From Polytrichum commune (taxonomy: Eukaryota; Streptophyta; Polytrichopsida; Polytrichales; Polytrichaceae), in contig OX485805.1 in the NCBI GenBank assembly GCA_950295325.1, positions 24,169,501 through 24,233,500 on the forward strand: a DNA stretch of 64,000 nt, written 5' to 3'. How positions within the stretch are numbered: position 1 is the stretch's first letter; each line of letters opens with the position of its first letter. The translations under genes and the position numbers were made by a program. The notes under the pieces were generated by a model, which was not told where the DNA came from, made no database searches, and saw nothing but the letters and a program-made list of their open reading frames with translations. Below, in pieces: positions 49,561-61,315 of this stretch.

Positions 49561-49944
49561 GATTGAGCCAAAAGATAGAAGATTCATGGGAGAACCAAAG
49601 CTAGAGCTATGAATAGAAGACTTTTACTATATGAGAAGTAGATGATAAAAGTAGTGTTTTGGCATAAAAGGGAGCTCGGGGGAGGAGAGAGGATCTTTTG
49701 TCCCTTTCCTATGGTTGGGTTGTTCGAGTTCATAGGCAATCACAATTTTGTGGTTAAGTTGTACAACTTTTGGAAAAAACAAAGTTTCAAAGTTTAGAAT
49801 CTAGTATTGTATGTGCATTCTTGAGTGTATTATTGTTGTGAAAAAAAGAGGGACGTGACAATAGTTTTGAATGTGTTAACACCATATAAGTGTTACAAGT
49901 TTCCTTGCACCGAAGTGTTAACAATACGAGGGTAGACTGTAGTG

Positions 49945-50125
49945 TTTCCAAGTCCAACCGGTTACATGTTGTGATCTTAAGTTTGGTTTTTCTTTATGAA
50001 TTTGGAGTATATTCCATAGATTCTTCTAAAATAATGGGTGGTTTCTTGAAGTCTTGAACTTCAACTGATATGTCCTCAAACTCAACTAGTTCATCTGTAA
50101 CTAGGGTCGGTTCTCCCCATTCATT
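49945..50125. repeat. Dispersed repeat, copy 2
   Basis: Matches 1885-2055 from GTGTTTCCAAGTCCAAC to TCTGTAACTAG in the same orientation, then continues with GGTTCTCCCCATTCATT, which is also seen at about 27430. The family is unclassified. Confidence 0.6.
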
Positions 50126-51170
50126 TGCTCACGGCCATTCCAAGTTGTGAACATTGGCTTCATACACTTGTTAGGATGGGATCCCATGTTTGTTGTTGAT
50201 CCACTAGCTTCTAGATAATAGTGGGTTGGATATATTATTATGAAGATAACAAACAAACGCAAGCAAGCAAGCACATACATAATGGTTGCATACTAGAATG
50301 TGGAGGGTTGTGACCATATGCCACTAGACTTCATGCATCTGTTAAACACTTAAAATAACAGTAATTGGTTGACACATAATTACAAACCCTACTCCACTAG
50401 ATTTCATCTACATTTGTCCTCATTCCCACCAAAGTGTAGGGGACGAGCATCATACATGAAAACTCACCCAAGTTATCAAGTCTAAACCGCATGACCGGAA
50501 TTTTTCCAAAAGGAGACCTCTCATTTGTTGAGAGGGGCATGTAATTAGCTTAGTTGCTTGACTCAAGTTGCTACCACATGAGAGGAATTGTGTGGAATTG
50601 ATGACTCATCGACACTTTTTGGGTCTGGTTTTGGGTTTGAAAATTCCATGTGGTAGAAAGACAAATGACATGATACAAGAGCGGCACTAGAAATTTTTAC
50701 ATGCCTTTGTGCTTGGAAATCCTAGAAATAGAGGAGGAAGACTAGGAATTGGAAGAGGGAAGGATTTTCATTGGACACTTTATGATGCCAACAAGGTTGC
50801 CACCCTAGCATAAGAAGACCTTCTTTGTTTTCCAAGCATGTGGTTTGGGCAGGTTGTATGTTTTCATAGCCAATTTTTTAATAGTTTTCACCAACATACC
50901 AGACCCCCACTCAGGCTTAAAGCATGCCTACTATCGGCCTTAGCATCGACATTCATTTTCCTACCTTCCTTGTGTACGTACAAAAGTTATAGGGATCATA
51001 TTATTTTGGGCACATTATGGATGATTCTTTGATGGGTTTGTGGCTCAAGCAAGTCAACCATAATCCATGCCCAATATTTATTGGGACTAGACATGTCACC
51101 AGGAGTAGCAAGCCACCTTTACCATCTCGGTGCCCCACATACTTGTTGCTTCATGCAACAATCACCTAGT
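50126..51170. other. Intergenic, no gene recognised
   Basis: AT-rich sequence with short open frames only. Parts may belong to the decayed PIF/Harbinger-like element whose transposase fragment follows. Confidence 0.4.
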
Positions 51171-51443
51171 CTATATTTTTAGTTTTTCAAAATGAGGTAG
51201 AATGATTAAAAACCATGTGAAGACCTTTAATATGTTATTAAAGATTTGGGTGCAAATATACAACATGGTTGCACATGGATTCCACATGGATGCACAATCA
51301 TACATACTAATAATAATAATGTGGCCTCCATCAAATGCTCCAATGCAATTGGGGAGCCATTGTTTGCTTTGGTATCTTGTGATGATCTTATGCAACCTCC
51401 TTCTAGTTGGCCAAAAATTAACATGCCCCAAATGTATTGACAA
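51171..51443 (-). pseudogene. PIF/Harbinger transposase fragment (DDE_Tnp_4-like)
   Basis: The frame contains WPTRRRLHKIITRYQSKQ and LPNCIGAFDGGHI, which match the LPNCxGAIDGTHI core around the first catalytic Asp of plant Harbinger transposases as I recall them. The downstream part of the domain is not in frame and the rest of the element was not found, so it is a decayed copy. Confidence 0.65.
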
Positions 51444-52195
51444 TAGCTAGGATGATAATCCAAATAATATCATGAATGGTAGAGCACCCTTCCACGGACC
51501 TATGCCCGACTTGCATGCAACACGACCCAATGTATGGCCATGGATGAGCTTGTATAGAGTAACCACTACCTTCTTTTCAATTGAGATAGACTCTTCTCAC
51601 ATAGTGTGTTGCTCTTGAATGTGAGGTCGGAGATTGTCACATATTCTCTCAAATGTCTTCGGCGCATCCTTTAAAGATGTTCATCACCTAATTCCAATTC
51701 AACATGCGAAGGCTATATAAGCACCGCATAAGCACACTGCTATGCACCTTATTGCGTAAGGCTCACAAAAGACAATATTCAATTTGCATCCATGATACAT
51801 ATGCTGTGATAATTTTGTGGATGTCAAATCATTACATCAAGCATAAGTTGGGATTTGTGTATTGGGTGGGTGCAGTGATTTTCATATACTAGTGAGAAAT
51901 TTTATCAAAAGAAAGTTAAGTACTTGATACTTGGCATGTCATGATATTACAAAAAACCCATGAAAATATCAAAGGATATATATTAGTTGATATCATGAAA
52001 GTTGGCAATGGTATATGTGCAAATATCAAGTGGGTATCAATATTAGTATATAAGGGATGATAACATCTATATCAAGTAACTTCTACCTAAGTATATGGAA
52101 ACATTGTTTTATTGATGTTGTGTGAGGCCCTTGTGCGTGTCTCTAGGATTAACCCGGATATCATTTAGATCATACATTTAGGTAAAAATACCATA
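51444..52195. other. Intergenic, no gene recognised
   Basis: AT-rich; it may include degraded 5' parts of the Harbinger-like copy. An open frame at 51704-51892 has no recognisable motif. Confidence 0.4.
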
Positions 52196-53220
52196 CAATC
52201 CTACCTCTTTAATGTGACATGTTTGGGAGAAACCGTTGTATTATAGAGGTTTTACATACTCAATAATATGACAAATTAGATCCTTTGTCATAATACCAAT
52301 GTACTTCACAAAAGTACACATGAGATATTTTTTCACATATACAAAATAAATATTCTTTTAAATGTCTTTACACATGTGCAAATTCTCTCATGAAATCTAT
52401 GTGGACTTGAAGAAAGAATCAATAGTCCGTTGATGTTGCCACTTCAATTAGCAACAAATATCTTATTGAGCTACTTTGATATGGCCTACAATTTCATTAC
52501 ATATGTAAGAGTAAATCCTAATGAGCTGTCCATAAAACATGTAGCTAACAATTCAGTATGATGTTGAGCATTTGTTAGTTTCACAATAGATGGAGGGTTT
52601 CTCATCCACATCTAAAGAGTCCAAAGGCTTTGCATTAAGGTAAGGTCAAAACTAGGTGGCTCTATTCTTTGGCCCAAGGCCATATCAACCAACTTTGATA
52701 ACTCTGCCAATGCAACTCGGAATTGGACAAAACTACCACCAAAAGAAGTGAATATTCAAGAGCTTTCCACATGGTATGCAAATCAAAGCAATATGTTAAA
52801 CATTGAGTTCAAAATGCTCAAAAACAAATTGTGCACCTTGGTTTACGATTTAGGTGAATACTAACACAAAAGAGACAAAAACTAATGAGTCTCTTGATTA
52901 AGTTTTGGGATAGAAAACCTAGTACCCTTAGTTCCCATGTTTTAACATCATTTTACGTTAAAATTTATTTTATCCACATTTCATTTGTGAAACTTGCATA
53001 AATTTAATATTAATCATGTACTTACACCAATGTGGGACCCACTATATATGCATTTATTGTCTCTATAATGTGACATTTTGAAAATCCAGGAGTGTCATAT
53101 TAACAATGCCATAGTCGTATTATAGAGGTAGATTTTGACTACGAAGTTTGATTTACAAAATTTGTGTCATTATATTGAGGTTGTCATATTAGCGAGTGTC
53201 GTATTAAAGAGGTAGGACTG
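52196..53220. mobile_element. Pogo/Lemi1-like non-autonomous element
   Basis: The left end CAATCCTACCTCTTTAAT pairs with the right end ATTAAAGAGGTAGGACTG (16 of 18 positions by eye), with TA flanks on both sides. Subterminal motifs such as TATTATAGAGGT and ATATGACA recur inside. The element is 1,025 bp with no transposase frame. The termini match those of 9314-10005. Assignment to the pogo-type mariner group rests on the CA-starting ends and the TA target. Confidence 0.75.
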
Positions 53221-53224
53221 TATC

Positions 53225-53965
53225 TGGAACATAAGGACTCATGGACTAGGGGTAGAATTCCCTATCCAGGAGGGATCACATGCTTCAATTATCTCTACAC
53301 CTATTTCAATCTGCACGCCGGATACCACTGTAAATTTCCATACTTTACACATGACATGAATCCATATAATACCCTGATTTCACGGTTGTCAATTTCACCT
53401 TCGTCTTCTCAATGTGCATCTACGAGTATAACTTAACTCAGCTGAATTTGAGTTTGTTGGGCGAAGGAGATGGGAGTCTGAAGAACATTGCGGCAAGGAT
53501 GCAGGAATGGTGATGGGAGGCAGCTCTTCAACTTCTTCTGCTTCTTCTTCGGCTCCTGTGCGGGTACTTATTAAGTTTTACCCATTTATAAACAAGGATA
53601 AGTGCACGGGTATAAGGTTGGAGTGCTCTATCCAGATGGTATCACACCACGATTGATACCCACTGGAAATCTGCACACATTCTATATTCCATTTCCATGG
53701 TATCACTTGTGTGTGCTTGAACAGTGAATGAAATAGTTCTCGTACTCTGCACTTCCGGGTATCAGATTGCACCTCCCCTCTTCTTCTCAACGTGCATCCA
53801 AGAGCCGCTCAGCCCAATTCGACTTGGTGGGCGAAGGCGAACGAGATGAAAATGTGAAGATCTGCAGCAAGGAGGGAGAGATGGTGATGGGAGGAAGCTC
53901 GTCTTCTTCTTCTTCTTCGTCTTCAAATGCTTCAAATTCTTGTGCATCGTCATATGTGGAAGATG
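53225..53965 (+). repeat. Tandem duplication of promoter plus first-exon start of the beta-lactamase-like gene
   Basis: 53225-53590 and 53595-53965 match in order: a CTGCAC segment, CTTCTTCTCAA(C/T)GTGCATC, TTGGTGGGCGAAGG / TTGTTGGGCGAAGG, AAGGATGCAGG / AAGGAGGGAGAG and ATGGTGATGGGAGG followed by a Ser-codon run. The upstream copy has its own ATG (53507) but its frame diverges after the Ser run. Confidence 0.85.
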
Positions 53966-56900
53966 TATTAGCGCAGCACCCTGCCATGTTTGGAAAGGTG
54001 CTTGCGAATGCCCCTCGCTTCCGATTCCAGGTTCTTCTCTCGCACCTTGTGGTGGATCCTCATGCTCCAGCTCCTCCTCGCCTGGTACGCCATGGATACC
54101 GTGTGGACAAGGAATACTTCTATCCCGCCAGGTGCAATTTCATACCCCTGCTCTTTGCTTTTTGTTTTGTATTTGTCTTTCGGAATTTGCTGATTGTTGA
54201 TGCGTGAAGCGAGTTGTGAGGTTTGGGATTTGGGGTTTAGGGTTTATCCATTCTGGGTGTAGGAGTTTAGGGCATGCCCACACGTTGTACACTAAGCATT
54301 AACATTAAGGGGTGTTAAACTGGATAATTCTAGTTTAGAGGAGAGTAAGCCCTCTAATTGAGCACTTCAAGATGTGGGTCGCATGATCACAACCAATTTC
54401 TTACAATACACATGGCTCTACATAGAAAAGTTGAGGCTTAGATTCTATACGGTCAAGGATTGTTTGAGATATTGATAATTGATAGCCTTATAGAGGAGTT
54501 GAAACCCTTCCACGTATGTGTTGCATCTTTGGAAAGGGTGGAGAGTAACTTAGAAGGGGAGAGAGCACCTTGAATGCGTGGACGACTACACTGTTAAATT
54601 TCACCTGTAAATTGGCGATATGAATTTAGAGGTGTCCGTAATGGGAAAGTGTGGGGATGCTCTTAAGGTTTCCTATGGATGTAGCAGCTTTATGAACATG
54701 GAGTTTTGTCTCAGACTTATTCTCAACCACATTAATCTGACCTGGGGGCTGTGGGTTACCAAATTCTTCAGTAAGGTTGAGTTTGTCGCTGATCAGCCTG
54801 GTCTGGTGGAATCTCTTTCAGTGCAATCAAATTGTGCGCTGCAGTGTCAGCTCTAGGGAAGCTCAAGCAACTGGAGGCTTCACTTGGTAAGTTTTACATG
54901 GGAACAACGTCTGAGTGCTTACGCTATATCATACGCGCTTTTTGATGGTGCTTGTACATTGGGCCTGCTACGGATTGTATGCAAATTGTTGTTATCAATC
55001 CCTCAGACAGAGATTTTATGCAATTCGAATTCTTTACGGTTTGAGAGACAGCAACATCAGACATGGTCTTTGCATTGAAACTGAACTGCAATAGGGTATG
55101 GCTCAAGGGAATTTCTCATTAATGCTTCAACACTCCTTTCCTTGGAAGTGATGAAGTCAGTGGAATGTTTTCATTTCCATTTCATTCTGTTCTTTGATTG
55201 CTTCCTTGTGATTGCTTTGCATTGAGTTATAAACTTTGAATGCTTTTTGGGATTAACTCTCTCTGTTGCGTCTTAATTTATGGTTTACTGGTTACCTTTA
55301 TCTGTAAGTGCTGTTTGAATATCAATACTCACAAGGATATTCTTACCTTGGAAGCAGAATGCTGTCTATAATGATTGGTAGTATTCTACTACTAAAGCTA
55401 TAATTATTGAATTGAATGCCCATGGCTTCTTGTTGTTGTGCCAGTAAATTCAGTGCTGAAAGTATCAATGAATGACGTGCAGGAGCACATGTCAATTGCA
55501 CTACACCATTGGCACTTTATTCTTTGTTTGAGGGCACCAAAGAGGATCGCATCGACCCCTCAAATGCCAACCAAAAGCAAATCACAGTTGCTCATGAAAT
55601 CAGGAAAATATTTCTGGTATTTTTCGTGATGTGCCCCAGTTCTCTTCTGTCCATTTCATTTCGAGTCTGAAAGCTTAAATCCCATCTCTTTCAGTTTTTT
55701 TCTGTCCAAGGTGTTCATGGCATGTCAATGGTCTGTGGGGGCAGGTTTCAGATAACAAGGCCTTCAATCGCTTGTTTTCGTTTGTGGGACACCGCACAAT
55801 GAACCAGGACATGTGAGTCTCTACAATGCTCGTGAATGTGCTGATGGCAAATTCTTGCAAGGATGTTACATTCATGTTAGTCAATAAAAAAGTCCACTGT
55901 GAATCAGCTGTTTTTCCACAAATTTATAACCACCAGGAGAGCCATCAGAAAGTGTCCAACTTGTTTTCTGTCTGACAGCTTGAAGTCCATGTCTGTTGAA
56001 GATTTAGGGTTTTGCAGAATGATAATCTCAACTGCACTTCATTGCTACTGTAGTGATCACCCCAAAGGGTGGCTTAAATCCAAAGCCTTAGCCCGAATTT
56101 CATGGGAATTTTGAGGCTAAGCCACCTAAGGCCCAAATACCGCTCGGAAGGGTGACCTTCACAGCACTTGATTTCCGGTGGACCTTACCACTATGCTCCA
56201 CCCAATCATAGTGGGGGTATCTGGGTGAAGCAGATATTTCAACCTAGGGGCTTGCACAGGGGGAAAGTCTTGCATGGGCTGGTTTGTCTGCGCCTGGTTA
56301 AGGTGTTCACCTTTGAGAACAGGCAACACTCTTCAAGGTCCCTCTAATTCACATGATGTCCATTTGGGAATCACATATAGAATCAGACTAACTTGGAGAT
56401 GAAGCAATGCCATAGTTCATGCTAGTGGCAACATTCAAGTCATCTTTTCCTCTTCATCACCCCGTTTAGCAAGAGATTAGTGTTGGTTCTACATGAACCA
56501 CACTTAAGTGTAGCTCTCAATGTGAATACAGAGAATGTTACAACACAGAACAATGCACCTAGGTCCTTGACTTAATCAGGTGTTGGTGGAAGGTGGGACT
56601 TGGGGTTGCAGAGTACAAGACTTCATCACCGCCTATTTGAGGTCAGGTCCATTGCTGACAACCATTATAGTGAGCCCTTTGAACTCAATGTAGCCAGTAT
56701 CGCTTTGACCTTGCCACCAAAACAGAGCCAGCTCATTGTCAAAGACAACAGTGACTTACCAGGAGCCAAAGTGGGAACTGCTTACATCTCGGAAGATGAG
56801 TATCTGGTAAGTAAGTATTCTCTGCAAACTATCTGCAGCACAAAATGTGACTTGTTTTTATTTTTTGGGGGCCATTGAATTTCTCTGTTTTGTGCATTTT

Positions 56901-58619
56901 ACAGGTCCCTGAGCCTATGGACTTCTCAATGAAGAACTACATGAGCTTGGTAGATCAACAGAATTTGTTGATAAAGCTTGTCCGACCCGACGTTCAGGTG
57001 AGGTGAAGTTCCTTCACTGGTTTCACCTTACCGTCTGTCCTGATTAGATATGACATATATTGTGATATGTCAAGTGGCTACTCTTATTAAAATCAACAAT
57101 ATCTTAAGAAGTTATCAGGATTGTGCATTGAATTATGTGCAACAAAAATAAATAAATAAACGAATGAAACTGCCAGCGCAAGGCATGGTGGGACTGAGAA
57201 CCTCTTTGTCACTGGGACTATTACATGCAACATTTACAATTGCAGGCAATGAAACCAAGAAGTTGGTATTTGCAAATATCATCTCAGAAGTTGTAACCCA
57301 TGTTCCAGTTTCTTATGAGTTGTAATCTATATTCTAGTTTGGTGAAACTCAATTGGGGTTGCATAATTTTGAAGCTAGATACGCCAGGGATAAATATGGA
57401 TGAAGCCATGCGGATGCTACTTATGGAGGCAATGGCTCAATATCCTTCTCAATCTGCAAATCCTCATTATGAATCCACAAGCTTTCCTGATGACTATTGC
57501 AAGGTAATCATGAAAGCATTGGCTCATAGTCTCTAATTGCCATGCTTGATTTGTGGTTTGTTGAGCACTTTGCTGAGACTCGGTTAAGAAGCACTTTATA
57601 AATAATGGTTGCAATGCAGTTCTTCCTTCCAGGTCTTTCCCGAGTGAGACCCAAGGGAGCCTTGCGTATATACAACAAGATTGGGAGGGCTTATGGCTTC
57701 ACAGTTGAGAACTCGTGAGTATCATACTTTCCTACTCTTGATGCAAAGAAAATAACTGGAAAAAGAATTAGAGGATAATAAAAGAATTTGCAGTGATATT
57801 TCCACATTATGATGTCCTTGATCCTGTGTATGAAGGATAGGAAACACATATATTTTGTTCTAGGAAATCATAGAAAGTTTCTACTGTCATGTAAATTCCT
57901 TTCATGTTGGTCCTTCCAATTTGCTGGTGGCAGTATTAACAGGTTACGTATTGTGCTTTTTCCCACCCACCAGGTATGTGTTTGATATGGAAACGGGGCG
58001 GAGCTTTTTCTTAACAGCTGTCATCTATACAAATGCCAATGGAGTGTTAAATGATGATCGATATGAGTATACATTTGCCGACTCTGTCATGGCTGACTTG
58101 GCAGAGGTTCTCGCACGAGCTCTTTGGCAGATCCCCCATGGGCCAGCTTCTCGTTACCCGTCAATTTCATTTGACTGTATTCCATCTTCTCTGTGGACAG
58201 CCTGTAGTCTGCCTTTGATGCTCAACAACGTTTGTGAAGGCGATAACATGGAACAACAATTAGACTGTCCTGGAAAGCCTGACAAACAAGAATCAGAAGA
58301 AGCTGAAATACCTTCAACCTGCAAACCCAGTGGTCAAGATGAAGGATCTCTGTGTGTGCCCACCACCTCACCAAAAAAAGAAGTTGGATTAGTATCTAAC
58401 ATGGCACTTACTACCGGAGAAGTGGAAATTGATATATCTGAAGAGTTGTCACCTTTGGGTGACCCCTCAAGAATTGTGGTGGTTTTACCTCTCACGACTC
58501 GAGCCTCATCATGTCCTGAAGATGGTCCAGCTGATGATGTTTCTATTTCAGCATCATGTGCTAGCCAATCCAGAAATGCCACTATACGGAGCTGCTATAA
58601 GTTCTTTGTTGATGAATAG
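53881..58619 (+). CDS. Class A beta-lactamase-like serine hydrolase, nine exons
   Basis: Exons: 53881-54131, 54822-54886, 55483-55616, 55745-55812, 56593-56806, 56905-56997, 57375-57503, 57620-57714 and 57974-58619, giving 564 residues (start of exon 7 is tentative). The fold is that of the class A beta-lactamase/transpeptidase-like family (Pfam Beta-lactamase2, from memory). YFYPAS leads to the SxxK motif Ser84-Ala-Ile-Lys87; VSDN places Ser152-Asp153-Asn154; NKIGRAYG places Lys338-Ile-Gly340 where KTG is expected. The catalytic trio is thus intact. A Ser-rich N-terminus (MVMGG then ten Ser) without signal peptide suggests a cytosolic or other intracellular location. After the domain comes an unusual acidic, Ser/Pro-rich tail of about 150 residues. 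Activity on beta-lactams should not be assumed; an esterase or peptidase role is as likely. Confidence 0.85.
56068..56455 (+). mobile_element. 5S-rRNA-like dispersed repeat, intron 4 of the beta-lactamase-like gene
   Basis: Matches 5177-5560 over about 380 bp in the same orientation, including CTAAGCCACCTAAGGCCC, GGAAGGGTGACC, GCACTTGATTTCCGGTG and AAGGTGTTCACCTTTGA. The GGGTGACC here and the CTAGGATGG in the other copy each keep a different part of the 5S rRNA 3' half. Confidence 0.6.
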
Positions 58620-59544
58620 AAAGAATCATCACACTACAACATCTCATTGGGCAATTGCAATTAAAGCTGTTTGGGTTTTGCCACACTTACCGATTATCAC
58701 CCATTTCTGGCTGTATATTAGTTACCCAAGGTTTTCAATTCTTGACAAAATGCGACTGATCCTGAGGCAGTAGAACCAAATTTTAACTATCTCGGCTCCC
58801 TCTGACAGTTTGTAAGGACAATTATTCCCTCAATTTTTGGTGATTGGTCGCAATCTATTACCAGGGTGAGCAGTATTGTCTTATAATTCAACAATTGAGG
58901 ATGTATATCAAAAAAGCTTGGAATGAAGAGAAAAATGTCCTCAAAGACAGACACCCTTCGGAACTTATGTTGCTTGCCTTCAATATTGAAAAGGGTAAAG
59001 ATAGTGGACGCAAGAATCATGCATTCAGGGAGTAGACTCAACTTGCTTTATAAATGTCCTATTGACCCCCCAAAAAACTTGCCAAATGATGCTGACATTT
59101 TCATTGGGTGTTCTGTTGCATTGATCACAGAGCACGTTGCAAATCTTCTTGATAAGCTTGCCTTTAAGCCCACCAGTAATTCACAAGTTTTCTCCTCAGT
59201 CAGAGAATGCAGGTGGATTTTGAGATTGACATTCTCCTAAGCAGATATCGTTTAGTGATCACGATTCAATGTATTCTTAAATATTAGACTCCTTTCCTTG
59301 CTCGGGGATCCATTTCATCTTTGTGCATTTTCCTAATCCTGATCCCCATTTAACAACAATACCAACTTTGGGGGGTGTGCACAAGCACAATGGCACAATG
59401 ACAGCAAGTCATCCATCTACTCTTGCTGGTTATGGGATATAATTGGTCTGGTCATGGTTGTGAACTAAAGATTATGGATGAGATGAGCTATATGTGGACA
59501 GAAAAGTGCAACAGTTATTGGAAGTGCTCTCCACTTGACGAAGT
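58620..59544. other. Downstream region with an unrecognised broken coding-like segment
   Basis: Two overlapping plus-strand frames (58844-59035 and 58923-59240) share a transition near 59030. The second contains CPIDPPKNLPNDADIF and LITEHVANLLDKLAFKP, which look protein-like but match nothing I recognise. They may be one exon with a frameshift. Confidence 0.35.
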
Positions 59545-60491
59545 TGTTGGAAGTGCCTTGCTTATCATGAGTCGGAGAGTGCTCCATTTAACGACGGGGG
59601 CAAACGTATCTTTGTAGTCGATTCCTTCCTGTTGCTTGAAGCCACGTGCAACTAACCTTGCCTTGTAGACTGGCGGAGTGCCTTCTCGTCCTTGCTTAAT
59701 CTTGAAGACCCACTTGGCAGTTACTGGCTTGTGTCCTGGTGGCAGATCAACTAGCTCCCATGCATGTCTTGTTTCTTATGATGGAACCAAATTCAGACTG
59801 CATGGCTGCTTGCCAATGCGGACAGTCCTTGGTTTCTTGGTAGGTAGATGCTTCTGTAATTTTGGTGACGTTAGCAAATTCAAGGAGTCGTCGAGGTGCA
59901 TATCGTATCCTGGTAGAGTGTCGAAGGATCGGTGTGGGTGTGCATCCTGGTTCTTCGATGTTGGTTTCTGACTCACCATAATGAGCTGTCGGGCTGCTTG
60001 CAGTGGGAGTGGTTGGTTGCTCCTCGTGTGTTGGCGTGTTGCTCTCTTCTTTTGTTGCCTTCACATCTAGTTGGTCAGTGGGGAAGAAGTCAATATCATC
60101 GAAGGTGAGTGAGTCTTCTTGGCAATCTTCAGTGACCCCTTCAAAATGTTCTTCATCAAACATCACATTCCAGGAGATTACTACCTTCCTGGTCTGCGGA
60201 TTGTAGCATTGGAAAGCCTTCATTTGGTTGTTGTAATCGATGAGGATACTGTTGTCTCAGGGTGAGAGTTTAGATTTCTGTCCTCCGTGATAAAAACGTA
60301 CGTATTGCATCCAAAAATGCGAAGGTGAGAAAGATATAAGGTCTTTTACCAGAATTTTTTTGCTCAGGTATGAGTCTGGCGTTGGCGCTAGTTGGAGAGT
60401 TGTTGACTAGAAAATTTGCGGTCTTGGTTATCTTTGCCCAGAGAGATGTCAATAGCTTTACACACCATTTTCCGGGGCCAAAAGTGATCAC
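59545..60491 (-). mobile_element. Ty1/Copia polyprotein fragment, frameshifted
   Basis: Read on the minus strand, from high to low coordinates: an integrase-side segment with NFLVNNSPTSANARLIPEQ, then KAFQCYNPQTRKVVISWNV, a variable linker, the start of reverse transcriptase (WQAAMQSEFGSIIRNKT; ELVDLPPGHKPVTAKWVFK; ARGFKQQEGIDYKDTFAPVV), and homology ends near KWSTLRLM. At least two frameshifts break it (near 60230 and near 59755). No LTR, gag, protease or RNase H was found, so it is a truncated dead fragment. Confidence 0.85.
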
Positions 60492-60508
60492 TATATTTAA
60501 TGTTCCAA

Positions 60509-60697
60509 TTAGTGTGGGTTACCGATTAGAGTTTTGTGTTGCTATAACTTTCTACTGACATTATCCTTGTTACCAAGACACAAATATCATGTCCTTTGAT
60601 GTGCATAAGTCTAACTATTTATGTAGCTTGAATAAACCACCATATGCCCATTAACATGTTAGCAAAATGTGTAACTACAATCGGTAACCCACACTAA
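60509..60697. mobile_element. Short MITE with 19-bp TIR
   Basis: TTAGTGTGGGTTACCGATT at the left is repeated exactly as its reverse complement at the right (AATCGGTAACCCACACTAA). The 189-bp element is AT-rich inside and non-coding. TTA/TAA at the termini may be part of a Harbinger-type target site, which would fit the Harbinger remains nearby. Confidence 0.75.
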
Positions 60698-61315
60698 TAA
60701 TAGATTCGTTCAATGTCGTCTCAGCCCCCAACAACACAAAGCCAATGAATATTTACAAACATAGACTATTTATAATGAAGACATAAAATAATACGTACAT
60801 AATTTTAATCACCTATACCGTATCCATCGGTTAATCCATTGAACATGGTAGATAAATTTATAGGAGCCTTTTGACACCGGAAGTAGATTCAAAAGCCCCA
60901 ATTTAGTCAAGTGAGACCCAATGTCGATTCATTAAGCACAACCCTATAGAGTTCATCCCCCATCGTAAGTGTCGTAAAACTTGTTGAAAACACCGGGCGT
61001 TAACCATGGTAAGCTCCATCAAACTTAACCCTCAAGATCATTGGGCCTTGAATTGCCCTCATCACTTTACATGTGACAAGGTTGGGCCCGAAAAAAATTC
61101 ATAAAGTGAGGTTGGATTGAGGGCTTAAAGGATATGAATCAGGCTGGTGATCGGGCCGGCCCCAAGCATTGTATAAAGACTATCAATCTTTTGAAGAAGT
61201 AATTTAGGCATGGATCTTATGCAAAATCAATATTTACTGTACAAATTAATAGGAGATGCCACGTATTCCATGAGGCATTGATTTTTTGGTTCGTTCAAAG
61301 GAGTAAAAGATGGTC

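Noticed and set aside
53767-53880. Extension of the beta-lactamase-like protein upstream of ATG 53881
   Set aside because: The extended frame would start at TTG; the first in-frame ATG is 53881, and the duplicated upstream copy does not preserve the extended frame.
55899-56114. Open frame with SLKSMSVEDLGF as a possible exon 5 of the beta-lactamase-like gene
   Set aside because: The segment starting at 56593 fits the family much better (WDLGLQSTRLHHRLF) and is in phase with exon 4; the frame at 55899 runs into the dispersed repeat.
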